DNA from: Prolixibacteraceae bacterium
GTDB lineage: Bacteria; Bacteroidota; Bacteroidia; Bacteroidales; Prolixibacteraceae
Direction: 5' to 3'
Length of the DNA stretch: 64,000 nucleotides
Assembly: GCA_019163175.1 (NCBI GenBank)
Contig: JAFLKN010000045.1
Coordinates: forward strand, 23,577-87,576
Below are positions 16,334 to 25,889 of the stretch, piece after piece. The notes under the pieces were generated by a model, which saw nothing but the letters and a program-made list of their open reading frames with translations, did not search any database and had not been told where the DNA came from. Positions within the stretch are counted from its first letter, which is position 1; each line of letters begins with the position of its first letter. The position numbers and the translations under genes are program-made.

Positions 16334-17056
16334 GTTATATATAGTGTTCGGGATACAAAACAGAACAATTGGTAAAGTCAAGCTACGTATTTGTGCGCGT
16401 GTTAAGAAGGTTTTAGAAAATATCTTTATAGAATTTATAAATAATCATTTTAACTGTATCTAAAAATATAAATTAGGAGAAGAAAAGAAGAAACGTTTAA
16501 TAAAAACTACTAATTTCCAATGATATTAATATAATACCTAATAATCAGAAAGCTGAAATATTACAACCACAAAAAGAATTAATCAAATATTCTGATTCTA
16601 TGTAAACAGAAAAGTTATTCAGTCGTAAGTTGGAGAATCCAAATACTTTTTCTAAATTTGCAATTAGAATTAAACCCCATAATTCTAAATTATTAAAATC
16701 AAAATTTGACATAAATTACTTATTCAAATTTTGGCTCTCAAAATCTCAAGGGTATAGAATTAATGTTATTACACAAATATGTGACTAACAACTAGTTTTA
16801 CTATAACCTTTTTCCAAAAATTTGTACCAATAAAGGCGAATTTCAAATCATTCATTAATATCCTAAATAATAATTTTAATATGGAAATTAATGCATGAGA
16901 ATAAAATTTTATGGAGCTTAATTGAATTTTAATTTGCTGAAATTTGATTTAACATCTACCACTCCAAATCGAATTCTATGCAAATTAAATATTGAATTCT
17001 ATTTAGATCGCAAAATCAGTGTTATTAACCCATTTTTAACAAAAAAAATTAATGCT
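16334..17056. other. AT-rich intergenic region ahead of the polysaccharide locus
   Basis: About 720 bases with no convincing gene. A candidate promoter lies at 16630-16660. The frame of the small HTH gene is open back to a TTG at 16922, but the added residues are low-complexity and not family-like. Base composition drops sharply here compared with the Hdr operon. No tRNA, att-like duplication or inverted repeats typical of invertible promoters were found by eye. Confidence 0.6.
16630..16660 (+). promoter_or_regulatory. Candidate Bacteroidota promoter upstream of the polysaccharide locus
   Basis: A TTG at 16630-16632 is followed, after 20 bases, by TAAATTTG (16653-16660). This fits the TTTG-N19-TAnnTTTG consensus closely. 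It would give a leader of nearly 400 bases before the HTH gene at 17057, long enough for regulation within the leader. Confidence 0.5.
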
Positions 17057-17323
17057 ATGACAAAAAAAAGATTTGTAGAATCGCAGATTTATCGGATTCT
17101 TCAGGAAAATGAATCGGGTGTACCTATTTCAGCTCTAATCAAAAAGTATGGCGTTAGCCAGGCAACAATTTATAATTGGAGAAGTAAATATGGCGGCATG
17201 AATATATCGGAAATTAGAAGAATTAATGAGTTGGAAGAAGAAAATGACCGATTAAAAAGAATGTTTGCTGATCTAAGCTTAGAAAACTTAGTTTTAAAGG
17301 GTAAATTAGAAAAAGAAAGATAG
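17057..17323 (+). CDS. IS3-family OrfA-like helix-turn-helix protein (stand-alone)
   Basis: This 88-residue protein has an HTH (about 5-45, with SALIKKYGVSQATIYNWRSKYGG split by the turn) and a leucine-zipper-like coiled coil (about 50-85). That is exactly the layout of IS3 OrfA, the DNA-binding half of the transposase. No OrfB reading frame with a DDE motif follows, and no terminal inverted repeats were seen. It is therefore either an IS remnant or a domesticated DNA-binding regulator of the locus. The ATG at 17057 is preferred over the TTG at 16922 because the domain begins right there. Confidence 0.7.
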   Translation: MTKKRFVESQIYRILQENESGVPISALIKKYGVSQATIYNWRSKYGGMNISEIRRINELEEENDRLKRMFADLSLENLVLKGKLEKER

Positions 17324-17702
17324 TAGTTAAATGAAGCTGCTTGCAACTTCTAAATAAATTTCTAATTTAAATCATAAAAATTTTGAAGCAACTAAAAGAA
17401 CGAAATAATTAGAATTTATTAGAATTTTCTTAATTGCCTTAGAGTTTATGCTAAAGCAAAAAAATACAAACACAAGATACAACTATATAATATACAATTA
17501 TTTAATAGAATAAAATCTAAAAAAAAATTGAGTTTAATTTCAATAAAAAGAGTCGGAAATTACGTATTGATTTTCTAGATTCTGAAGCATAAATTTACAC
17601 TGAAAACATCTAATACATCTATTTTATTATAAATTCTTATTCATTTTAGAATTTATTCCAATTTAAATAGAAATTTAATTAACGAGATTAATTCATGTTA
17701 TT
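17324..17702. other. AT-rich gap between HTH gene and UpxY-like gene
   Basis: About 380 bases with no supported gene. One frame is open for 52 codons (17423-17578) but lacks a start codon and resembles nothing I know. No residual OrfB DDE segment could be read. The stretch probably holds the leader of the antiterminator gene, but I see no clear promoter or attenuator in it. Confidence 0.5.
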
Positions 17703-18251
17703 ATGCTTTTAGAAAAACCAAACTACCAATGGTTCGCAGTTTACTGTAAGGCAAACTCGGAAAAAAAGATTTCTGAAAGACTTACAGAAAAGAATATTGA
17801 ATGTTATCTGCCGACCAGAAAAGTATTAAAAACATGGAGTGATCGAAAAAAATGGATTGAAGAGCCTATATTCAAAAGCTATTTATTTGTTAAAGTAAGC
17901 TATAAAGAGTTTTTTGTCATACTAAATACTCCAGGAGTTGTATGTTTTGTAAGTTTTGGAGGTAAAGCTCAATCCATACCTGAAATACAGATTAATAATG
18001 TCAGATCCTTTATGATCCAAACGGATCATGAAGTTTCACTTACTTATGAAAGAATTCAAAAGGGGGTAAACGTAGAAGTTACTCATGGTTCATTAAAAGG
18101 AGTTTATGGCGAAGTGCTAAATATTTATGGGCAATCCAGAATCTTAATTCGTGTTGATTCATTAAGTTGTAGTCTTTATGCAAATATTTCAAAAGAAGAG
18201 GTAAAGATTCTAGAAGGAATGAAAATATTGAAGGAAAGTGTTAATTTTTAA
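17703..18251 (+). CDS. UpxY-family transcription antiterminator (NusG paralogue)
   Basis: This 182-residue protein has the NusG N-terminal fold: WFAVYCKANSEKK at 10-22, then ECYLPTRK, KSYLFVK and the PGVVCFVSFGGK segment. A KOW-like C-terminal part follows (about 115-170, GVNVEVTHGSLKG). UpxY proteins in Bacteroides bind RNA polymerase near the start of a capsule operon and allow it to read through terminators in that operon only. The gene's place immediately before the epimerase and flippase genes fits that role. The internal hairpin at 25706-25733 is a plausible target for its antitermination. Confidence 0.85.
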   Translation: MLLEKPNYQWFAVYCKANSEKKISERLTEKNIECYLPTRKVLKTWSDRKKWIEEPIFKSYLFVKVSYKEFFVILNTPGVVCFVSFGGKAQSIPEIQINNVRSFMIQTDHEVSLTYERIQKGVNVEVTHGSLKGVYGEVLNIYGQSRILIRVDSLSCSLYANISKEEVKILEGMKILKESVNF

Positions 18252-18516
18252 AATAAAAAATTTGGAACTTAATCTTTTTCTAGAAATTGAGTAACCCCAC
18301 ACAAACAAAAAAAATAAATCATTTGCCAAATAATTCAATAGCCAATCATTTTTTTAGATTTTAGAATTATTTCTACGTGTCCGTATATATAATTTTATGA
18401 AAGTCTAAAATGAATTACTAATATTGAACTTTTATTTAAATTCCGTCTATTTTTTTACTCCCATTCATCAATAAAAGAAATCATTATTGATTGAAAATTT
18501 CATTAATTTTAAGCAA

Positions 18517-19563
18517 ATGGAAAAGATTTTAGTTACAGGCAGTGCAGGTTTTATTGGATTTCATTTGACAAAGAAACTTATCAATAGTAATTATCAAGTT
18601 TATGGAATTGACAACATCAATGATTATTATGATGTAAACTTAAAATATGCCCGTTTGGCGGAAATGGGAATAACACCTATTGATTCGCAATGCGAAGATG
18701 ATAATTTTCAAAAAATGAAATGGGGACTAGAGATTAGCTCAAAAAAATATAATAATTATCGCTTCAAGAGGTTAGATATTCAAGATAAAGAGAATCTATT
18801 AAACATATTTCAAACAGAAAAATTCGACTATGTTATAAATTTAGCGGGACAGGCAGGTGTCAGATATAGTATAGAAAATCCTGATGTATACATTCAAAGT
18901 AATATTGTGGGTTTCTTTAATATCTTGGAAGCATGCCGTCGCTTTAAGACAAAAAAATTAATATACGCATCAAGTTCAAGCGTGTATGGCAATAATACTA
19001 AAATACCATTCTCAATTAGTGACAAAACCGATGAGCCTGTAAGTTTATATGCTGCAACAAAAAAAAGTAATGAACTTATGGCACATGCTTACAGTCATTT
19101 ATATCAGATACCAACAATTGGATTACGTTTTTTTACAGTATATGGCTCTTGGGGAAGACCAGATATGTCTCCAATTTTATTTGCCAATGCCATTTGTGAA
19201 GGAAAAAAATTAGAAGTATTTAATAATGGAGATATGGAAAGAGACTTTACTCATGTAAGTGACATTGTGGAAGGTATTGGAAGAGTTATCAAAATTAGCT
19301 TTAATAATGGAGAGTTTTTCAAACTATTTAATATTGGTTGTGGAGCTCCAGAAAACTTAATAAAATTCATCAAAACTATTGAAGATAATTTAGGTAAAAA
19401 AGCAAATTTACAATATTTGCCAATGCAGCCAGGAGATGTTAAACAAACCTGGGCCGATACCAACGAATTAACCGAATATTGTAATTATAAACCATCAACA
19501 TCGATTGATGAAGGAATTAAAGAATTTATAAGTTGGTATTGTAAATTTTATAATGTACCCTAA
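18517..19563 (+). CDS. UDP-glucuronate 4-epimerase-like NAD-dependent epimerase
   Basis: This 348-residue extended SDR protein has the NAD motif GSAGFIG near the N-terminus, the catalytic SLYAATKK (Y-x3-K) and RFFTVYGSWGRPDMS. The last is a strong mark of the UDP-glucuronate/galacturonate 4-epimerase group rather than plain GalE. It would supply UDP-galacturonate to the glycosyltransferases downstream. UDP-glucose dehydrogenase, needed to make its substrate, is not in the window. The ATG at 18517 (MEKILVTG) is chosen over a TTG at 18487. The gene begins the structural part of the locus. Confidence 0.8.
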   Translation: MEKILVTGSAGFIGFHLTKKLINSNYQVYGIDNINDYYDVNLKYARLAEMGITPIDSQCEDDNFQKMKWGLEISSKKYNNYRFKRLDIQDKENLLNIFQTEKFDYVINLAGQAGVRYSIENPDVYIQSNIVGFFNILEACRRFKTKKLIYASSSSVYGNNTKIPFSISDKTDEPVSLYAATKKSNELMAHAYSHLYQIPTIGLRFFTVYGSWGRPDMSPILFANAICEGKKLEVFNNGDMERDFTHVSDIVEGIGRVIKISFNNGEFFKLFNIGCGAPENLIKFIKTIEDNLGKKANLQYLPMQPGDVKQTWADTNELTEYCNYKPSTSIDEGIKEFISWYCKFYNVP

Positions 19564-19593
19564 TCAAATTAACATATTGATTTTAATATCTAA

Positions 19594-20964
19594 ATGAAAT
19601 ATATAAAACAAATTACAATTTCCCTTTTCTCATCCGGACATCAAAGAAGTATTGAAGCAAAAAAAAATATTTTAGCATCTCTTTTTATTAAAGGATTAAG
19701 TATCTTAATTAGCCTAATAATGGTGCCACTTACAATACATTACATAAACCCAACTCAATATGGGATTTGGCTTACTTTGAGCTCAATGGTTACTTGGATC
19801 TCATTTTTTGATATCGGTTTTACTCAAGGGTTACGGAATAATTTTGCTAAAGCAAAAGCCAAAGGAGATAAATTTCTGGCAAGGAATTATGTAAGTACCG
19901 CATACTTATATTTATCAATAATATTCTTTTGTCTGTGGATAATTTTAATCATAGTTAATAATTTTATTGATTGGAGTCATGTTTTAAATATTGATATAGC
20001 CATATCAAAAGAAGTATCAACATTAGCAACAATAATTTTCACTTATTTTAGCTTTCAATTTGTATTCAGAATTATTAATACCATTCTAATAGCTGATCAA
20101 AAACCGGCAATAGTTTCTTTTCTTGATCTTATTGGTCAGGCACTTTCACTTTTGTGCGTGTTCCTCCTGACCAAATTCACATCAGGCTCACTCATATTTC
20201 TTGGATTAGCATTAGGGGTTGCCCCCACATTAATTATTATTTTAGCAAATGTTTATTTTTTTAAAACTAATTATCAAGATTATTCCCCATCAATTAAATT
20301 TGTCAAAAAAGAATGTGCCAATGGAATAATGAATCTCGGCTTTAAGTTCTTCATACTTCAGATGGCAGCAATTGTTCAATATCAAACAATTTTATTTTTA
20401 ATAGCTCACTATTTCGATACACTTCAGGTAACAGCATATAACATAGCTTATAAGTATTTTGGAATTTTACAGATGGTCTTTATGATTTTAGTTGCTCCAT
20501 TATGGAGTGGAGTTACTGAAGCATATAATATTGGAGATAAAGCCTGGATAAAAAACATTGTAAAAAAATATCTATACATTTTAATCCCATTTATAATTTT
20601 AGGAGCTTTAATGCTTTTTGTAGCTCAACCAGTTTATAACTTGTGGCTAGGAAGAGATGTAGTTAATATATCTTTCAAAATCTCTCTATTGTGCTATATC
20701 TTTTTTACTACTGGAATGTTTGCCTCAATATTTGTATTTGTAATTAATGGTGTTGGTGCTTTAAGAATTCAATTCTTCTCATCAATTATTACTTCAATTT
20801 TCTTCATTATAATTTCTTTAACAATGATAAAAATACTACATTATGGAATTGAATCGATTATGATTGCATCAATAGCAGCAAATGTCTATGGATATATTAT
20901 AGCACCAATACAATATTATAAACTAATTATCAGCAAAAATAGTTCAAAGATTTGGCATCAATGA
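19594..20964 (+). CDS. Polysaccharide flippase (Wzx-like, MOP superfamily)
   Basis: This 456-residue integral membrane protein has about 12 hydrophobic segments. The opening is typical of Wzx/PST transporters: after a basic stretch (RRSIEAKKN-like) comes LFIKGLSILISLIMVP, then NPTQYGIWLTL. Wzx flips undecaprenyl-linked repeat units to the periplasmic face. Its position with a polymerase and export proteins supports this. The gene's TGA overlaps the next ATG (ATGA at 20961-20964). Confidence 0.85.
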   Translation: MKYIKQITISLFSSGHQRSIEAKKNILASLFIKGLSILISLIMVPLTIHYINPTQYGIWLTLSSMVTWISFFDIGFTQGLRNNFAKAKAKGDKFLARNYVSTAYLYLSIIFFCLWIILIIVNNFIDWSHVLNIDIAISKEVSTLATIIFTYFSFQFVFRIINTILIADQKPAIVSFLDLIGQALSLLCVFLLTKFTSGSLIFLGLALGVAPTLIIILANVYFFKTNYQDYSPSIKFVKKECANGIMNLGFKFFILQMAAIVQYQTILFLIAHYFDTLQVTAYNIAYKYFGILQMVFMILVAPLWSGVTEAYNIGDKAWIKNIVKKYLYILIPFIILGALMLFVAQPVYNLWLGRDVVNISFKISLLCYIFFTTGMFASIFVFVINGVGALRIQFFSSIITSIFFIIISLTMIKILHYGIESIMIASIAANVYGYIIAPIQYYKLIISKNSSKIWHQ

Positions 20965-21860
20965 AAAAAAGACAGAATATAATATCCATGTATGGGGGGT
21001 TAGGTAATCAAATGTTTCAATATGTACTATATTTATATCTAAAGAATGAGCATATTGATACTAAAATTTCATTTTCAAATTTTTTATTACAAAAACATCA
21101 TAATGGCATTGACATTGCGAGGGCTTTTAAATTAAATCTGTCTTTAAAAAATAAGATTTTATTTTTCATAACAGAATATTGTGAATTTATAATTTATAAT
21201 AAATATTCTCAATACTTGATTCGCCGAATAATCCCAAAGGTTAAAACCGAAAAGCTAAAAATTTACATTGAGAAAAAGGAATTCGTGAAAGATAATAACA
21301 TCATAAATCTTAGACAATCATTAATAATAGGAACTTGGCAGTCATTATTATACTTCCAAAATATAGAAAATAGAATAGTAGAAAATTTTGTATTTTGTGA
21401 CCCAAGGGATAAACGAAATGAAGAAATAGTGGCTCGAATAAAAATGTCAAATTCTGTTAGTATTCATGTTAGAAGGGGAGATTATTTGAATTCCAATTGG
21501 TCGTTAACACATAATGTTATAAAAAACACAAGATATTATACAGAAGCAATAAAATTTATTAAGAATCATGTCTCGGAACCAACTTTTTTTATATTTTCAG
21601 ATGATATAAGTTGGACAAAAGAAAATTTACAAATACCAAATGCAATATATGTGGATCATAACAAAAATAAGTACAGCTACATAGATATGTATCTTATGAG
21701 TATTTGCAAAAATAATATTATTGCTAACAGTACATTTAGTTGGTGGGGAGCATGGTTAAATCAAAATAAGAATAAAATAATTATTACTCCTAAGGTTTGG
21801 ATAAAAGAGATTAATTGTTGTGAGTTAATTCCAAATGACTGGATAAGTATAGATGTATAA
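20961..21860 (+). CDS. Alpha-1,2-fucosyltransferase-like glycosyltransferase (GT11)
   Basis: This 299-residue protein carries the GT11 signatures: YGGLGNQMFQY close to the N-terminus, the nucleotide-sugar motif HVRRGDY, and NSTFSWWGAWL near the C-terminus. It is predicted to transfer L-fucose from GDP-fucose in alpha-1,2 linkage (some GT11 members use other acceptors) on the cytoplasmic side. The GDP-fucose synthesis genes gmd and fcl are not in this window. The frame is open to a TTG at 20952. The ATG at 20961 is preferred because it overlaps the flippase stop. Confidence 0.9.
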   Translation: MKKRQNIISMYGGLGNQMFQYVLYLYLKNEHIDTKISFSNFLLQKHHNGIDIARAFKLNLSLKNKILFFITEYCEFIIYNKYSQYLIRRIIPKVKTEKLKIYIEKKEFVKDNNIINLRQSLIIGTWQSLLYFQNIENRIVENFVFCDPRDKRNEEIVARIKMSNSVSIHVRRGDYLNSNWSLTHNVIKNTRYYTEAIKFIKNHVSEPTFFIFSDDISWTKENLQIPNAIYVDHNKNKYSYIDMYLMSICKNNIIANSTFSWWGAWLNQNKNKIIITPKVWIKEINCCELIPNDWISIDV

Positions 21861-21878
21861 ACAAATATTTCAATAAGA

Positions 21879-23123
21879 ATGTTGAATTTAAATATTATAA
21901 AAAAACAATATACGTATAGTATCTACAATGGAAATAAATATTCTGCACTTTGGAAATCCATAATATTCTATTCTTCAGGATACCTCGCAAGAACTTCTGA
22001 ATTATTTCCTGAAAAATTATGCATACTAATTATGCTTATAGGTCTGATTGGGATTTCGTATTCGCTTATCAGTTTAGCAAATTTAAACATAAATAATAGA
22101 TATCTTCGAGTCATTTTCATTATTTACTCAACTAGACAATTTTATATTCTATTTCAGGCATTTTATGATATAAATTTTACCAGAATTATAACTTTCATAA
22201 TTTCACCATACTTATTTTTGCCTTATCTTGTTCCTCTTGTCATTCTTATTCCTGCAAATATATTTTATACCAAAAAGACATTTGATTATTTTGAAATATT
22301 AGGATATTTTATTTTTCCTCTGCTATTATTTTTTTCAAGTGAAATACTTTTTACGAATTCAAATTTCTCAGAGCAAGTTGTTTGGACATTAGGCACAGGA
22401 TGCGGCTTTATAATTCTAACCTGGGCATACCATACAAATGCAAGAAAATTAATTGGCTTACTTATCGTCCTGTTATGTTTATTTATATCAACAGTAATGG
22501 CTAGACGGAATATAATGCTAACATTTAGTAATTTTATACTGTTTTCAATACTAATAATTATCTTTAACTCTAATCATTCAATAAGAAATAAAATTTCTTT
22601 ATTCGCATTAATTATTCTTTCCTCAATTTCGATTTATTTCTTATTTATAAACTATCAAAATGATCTATTTAGTAAGATAACCGATAGGATTACTGAAGAA
22701 AGTCGTGAATTTGTTTATTTAGCATTTTTTAATGACATGTCCTCTAGTGATCTAATCTTTGGAAAAGGTTTTGATGGAACATATTATTGTCCAGGAATAG
22801 ATCCGGAAAGAGATTATAGATATTTAATTGAAAATGGATACTTACAGATTATTTTAAAAGGGGGTTATATTAGTCTTACACTATTTTTACTAATTGCATT
22901 ACCAGGAGCTTATTTAGGAATTGTAAGATCAAATAATACTATTGGACGTGCCGCTGGAGTTGTTGTATTTCTTTGGTTAATTGATATGATTCCATGGGGG
23001 ATGCCAGTAATGAATATACGATATATAATCCTTTGGATATGTTTGGGAATATGTTACTCAAAAGAAATACGAATACTGTCAGAAAATGAAATTATTAAAT
23101 CACTAAAATTTCTTAGCAAATGA
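21879..23123 (+). CDS. Wzy-like O-antigen/capsule polymerase
   Basis: This 414-residue protein has about 10-12 hydrophobic segments. A large loop (about residues 270-330) contains the motif ENGYLQIILKGGY, similar to the Wzy/RfaL-type ENxYLxxLxxxG pattern. No enzymatic motif beyond that is visible, as is usual for the very divergent Wzy proteins. Its place between a GT11 and a GT4 gene, in a locus that has Wzx and no other polymerase candidate, supports the call. It overlaps the next gene by ATGA. Confidence 0.75.
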   Translation: MLNLNIIKKQYTYSIYNGNKYSALWKSIIFYSSGYLARTSELFPEKLCILIMLIGLIGISYSLISLANLNINNRYLRVIFIIYSTRQFYILFQAFYDINFTRIITFIISPYLFLPYLVPLVILIPANIFYTKKTFDYFEILGYFIFPLLLFFSSEILFTNSNFSEQVVWTLGTGCGFIILTWAYHTNARKLIGLLIVLLCLFISTVMARRNIMLTFSNFILFSILIIIFNSNHSIRNKISLFALIILSSISIYFLFINYQNDLFSKITDRITEESREFVYLAFFNDMSSSDLIFGKGFDGTYYCPGIDPERDYRYLIENGYLQIILKGGYISLTLFLLIALPGAYLGIVRSNNTIGRAAGVVVFLWLIDMIPWGMPVMNIRYIILWICLGICYSKEIRILSENEIIKSLKFLSK

Positions 23124-24394
23124 GAATTCTTTGGTTAACTGAGACCCCATCAAAATATAAGAGACAACTTAATAGTTATAATGGAAGAGGTTGGATAGAA
23201 TCTCTGCAAACAATGGTTGAAGAAATCAGTGATATAGATCAATTAGGTATCTCATTTCTTCACTCAACTGATTATGAAAGACTTAATGAAATCAAAACTA
23301 CATATTATCCTATTAAAAGAGCCAACCCAAATAATTTTGTCTCATGGATTTTATCCAATTGGAGATGCAAGATTGAGAATAAGCTTGAAATCAATTCTTT
23401 AGAAAATATTATTAAAGATTTTAACCCAGATTTAATTCATGTTTTTGGAACAGAGAGTTGGTTATGTTATGCTTCTACTTTAACGGATGTTCCATGTGTT
23501 GTCCATATTCAAGGTCTACTTCAACCATACTTAAATGCCTATTTGCCTTATGACGTTAAAGCTACTGATTTAATGCGACAAAATTGGGCAGATTTTTTGA
23601 AAGGGGTAAGTATGTGGCATTTTAAAAAAGCTTTTGAAAAAAAAGCAAAAAGAGAATACATTTTTTTAAAAAAAATAACTTATTTTATGGGACGTACAGA
23701 TTGGGATAAAAGTATATCCGAATTTCTCTCACCGAAGTCAAAATATTTTCACGTTGATGAAATTCTTAGAAATCCATTTTACAAAACAGTTTCATGGAAT
23801 AATTATGACTGTAAAAAATTAATTATAACATCAACGCTTTCAGATACGATTTATAAAGGGTTGGACCTGGTAATAAAAACTGCTTCAATTTTGAATAATG
23901 AAAATATTTTATTTGAATGGCGAATAATCGGTGTACAAGAGAATTCTAATACTGCAAAATTGTTTAAGAAGGTACTTAATTGTAATTACAACTCAATAAA
24001 TATTAAGCTAATTGGCATTAGAAATGCAGAAGAGATTATTCAATTATTAAAAGAAACAACTCTATACGTTCACACATCCTATATTGACAATAGTCCTAAC
24101 AGTATATGTGAAGCACAAATTATGGGAGTACCAATTATAGCGACCAATGTAGGAGGTGTTTCCTCTTTAATTGAAAACGGAAAAAACGGATTTTTAGTAC
24201 CTGCAAATGACCCCTATTTGTTAGCATCGAAAATAACACATCTGTTTAAAAATGCTTCTATTTTAAAAGAATTATCGATTAATTCTATTGATACGGCTTC
24301 AAAAAGACATTCAAAAGAAATAATAATTAATCAGCTTATGAGCGTATACAAGCACCTTGCAGAACAAAGTGCGAGAATTTCACATAATAGATAA
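23120..24394 (+). CDS. Glycosyltransferase, GT4-like (GT-B fold)
   Basis: This 424-residue protein has a GT-B layout. The N-terminal acceptor domain contains DLIHVFGTESW, and the C-terminal Glycos_transf_1-like domain contains NSPNSICEAQIMGVPII and NVGGVSSLIENGKNG. The donor and linkage cannot be read. It acts in the cytoplasm on the lipid-linked repeat unit. The start is translationally coupled to the polymerase gene. Very AT-rich codon use matches its neighbours. Confidence 0.8.
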   Translation: MRILWLTETPSKYKRQLNSYNGRGWIESLQTMVEEISDIDQLGISFLHSTDYERLNEIKTTYYPIKRANPNNFVSWILSNWRCKIENKLEINSLENIIKDFNPDLIHVFGTESWLCYASTLTDVPCVVHIQGLLQPYLNAYLPYDVKATDLMRQNWADFLKGVSMWHFKKAFEKKAKREYIFLKKITYFMGRTDWDKSISEFLSPKSKYFHVDEILRNPFYKTVSWNNYDCKKLIITSTLSDTIYKGLDLVIKTASILNNENILFEWRIIGVQENSNTAKLFKKVLNCNYNSINIKLIGIRNAEEIIQLLKETTLYVHTSYIDNSPNSICEAQIMGVPIIATNVGGVSSLIENGKNGFLVPANDPYLLASKITHLFKNASILKELSINSIDTASKRHSKEIIINQLMSVYKHLAEQSARISHNR

Positions 24395-24406
24395 GAAAAA
24401 ACAAAC

Positions 24407-25732
24407 ATGCCAGAAGAATTAAACTTACCAAGGGTACTTATATATGGTGAAACGTTCCGAAAATTAGGTGGTGGTGGTATTACTTTAAAAACACTTTTTG
24501 GGGATTGGCCGATTGACAATATTTATATGCTATGCGACAAATATAATGACTCATCAGATGTTCATTTTGTAGATTTCTATAAAATTGGAAATCTTGAAAC
24601 TAAAACCATTTTAAATAGAATTGGAATAAAGAAAACAAATATAAAAGATTCAGAAACTAGTGAAAATATTAAACCATCGAAATCTTCAATGATTTCAAAA
24701 AAATCCTCACACTCTCTCTATATATATTTAAAGAATTTCTTCATTTCAATTATACGTTTTATTGGCATTTATGAATTATTCTTCACTACAAAAGTATCTC
24801 CTGAACTAATAAATTGGGTAACCCAAATAAAGCCTGATATTATTTATTTTCAACCTAGTAGTATTGAGAATATAAAATTTCTAATAGAACTAAACAAAAA
24901 AACAGGAGTACCTTACGTTGTCCATATTATGGATAATTTTTTTGATATTGTATTGAAAGAAACATTATTAAAAAATAAAAATGAATTGTTATTTAATGAA
25001 TTAATTAAAAATTCAAATTTATGTCTTAGTATTTGTGATGAAATGTCTAGACAATATGAAAAGAGGTTTAAACGTTCTTTTTATGCATATCAACATGCGG
25101 TTGATTATAAATTTTGGCATAAAAATTATCAGGTTAGAAAAAATCCAGAACCATTTATTATTCTATATGCTGGAAGGATTGGTATAGGTACAAAAAATAG
25201 CCTATTCATACTTGCAAAAGCCATTCAAAATTTAAATGATAAACATGATACAAATTTTGAGTTTCAAATACAGACAACCTCTAAAGTTCCAGAAGTTTTA
25301 AAAAAAATATCAAGCTATAAATGTGTAAAAATTCAATCTTTAGTTCCCTACGAAGAATTGCCACATCGATTTGCTAGTGCTGATTTACTTGTTTTACCAA
25401 TGGATTTTGAGATTAACGGTCTTACATATATCAAATTATCAATGCCAACAAAAGTTCCAGAATATCTTGTAGCTGGTGTGCCTATTCTTGTATTTGCCCA
25501 TGAAATTACAGCCTTATATAAATATGCTAAAAAAGAATCTTGGGCATTTACAATCAACTCAGAAAACTTAAAAAATATTGAAAATATCTTAATCGAGATT
25601 AGAAATGACTATAAAAGAAGAGTTCAATTTTCAAAAACCGCTCAAAGAATAGGGATTCATAATCACAATATACATAATATCAGAAATTCATTTAAAAAAC
25701 AAATCATTAGATCTTGTGTTAACAAGATCTAA
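24407..25732 (+). CDS. Glycosyltransferase (GT-B fold)
   Basis: This 441-residue protein has an N-terminal GETFRKLGGGGITLKTLF segment, like the GGI acceptor loop of GT-B enzymes. Its C-terminal domain has AGRIGIGTKNSLF and KVPEYLVAGVPIL. The family-typical nucleotide-binding glutamate pair is less clear than in neighbouring genes, so the donor is open. Its stop codon lies inside the strong hairpin at 25706-25733, which may end a large part of transcription here. Confidence 0.75.
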   Translation: MPEELNLPRVLIYGETFRKLGGGGITLKTLFGDWPIDNIYMLCDKYNDSSDVHFVDFYKIGNLETKTILNRIGIKKTNIKDSETSENIKPSKSSMISKKSSHSLYIYLKNFFISIIRFIGIYELFFTTKVSPELINWVTQIKPDIIYFQPSSIENIKFLIELNKKTGVPYVVHIMDNFFDIVLKETLLKNKNELLFNELIKNSNLCLSICDEMSRQYEKRFKRSFYAYQHAVDYKFWHKNYQVRKNPEPFIILYAGRIGIGTKNSLFILAKAIQNLNDKHDTNFEFQIQTTSKVPEVLKKISSYKCVKIQSLVPYEELPHRFASADLLVLPMDFEINGLTYIKLSMPTKVPEYLVAGVPILVFAHEITALYKYAKKESWAFTINSENLKNIENILIEIRNDYKRRVQFSKTAQRIGIHNHNIHNIRNSFKKQIIRSCVNKI

Positions 25733-25733
25733 T
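25706..25733 (+). terminator. Intrinsic-terminator-like hairpin inside the polysaccharide locus
   Basis: A perfect 12-bp inverted repeat (ATTAGATCTTGT at 25706-25717, complement at 25722-25733) with a 4-base loop overlaps the end of the glycosyltransferase gene. It is followed by a short T-run (TTTT from 25733). It is placed to stop or attenuate transcription midway through the operon. Confidence 0.6.
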
Positions 25734-25815
25734 TTTAAAACAAATATTTTGCAATAACTTTAATGTCAATTAAATAACGAAATAAAGGCATCCTTTACTC
25801 TACATTAAGCTTGAC

Positions 25816-25839
25816 CTGTTTGATATAAATTTCAAACAG
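25816..25839. repeat. Short inverted repeat in the gap before the acyltransferase gene
   Basis: CTGTTTGA (25816-25823) and TCAAACAG (25832-25839) form a perfect 8-bp inverted repeat around TATAAATT. It lies in the 157-base spacer that follows the internal terminator. It could be an operator or a weak hairpin. Confidence 0.4.
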
Positions 25840-25889
25840 TCTAAATATATAAATGTAAAAGACCACAATCATACAACTAATACATTACT

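Noticed and set aside
16922..17056. Upstream in-frame extension of the OrfA-like HTH gene from a TTG codon
   Set aside because: The added 45 residues are low-complexity AT-driven sequence, while the OrfA domain begins at the ATG at 17057.
17057..17323. Complete IS3 insertion sequence
   Set aside because: Only OrfA is present; no OrfB, no terminal inverted repeats and no target duplication seen.
17423..17578. Open frame of 52 codons between the HTH and UpxY-like genes, possible OrfB remnant
   Set aside because: No start codon, no DDE residues, and lysine/isoleucine-rich composition expected by chance in such AT-rich DNA.
16334..18251. Invertible promoter as in Bacteroides fragilis capsule loci
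   Set aside because: No pair of matching inverted repeats flanking the candidate promoter could be found by eye, and no invertase gene is in the window.
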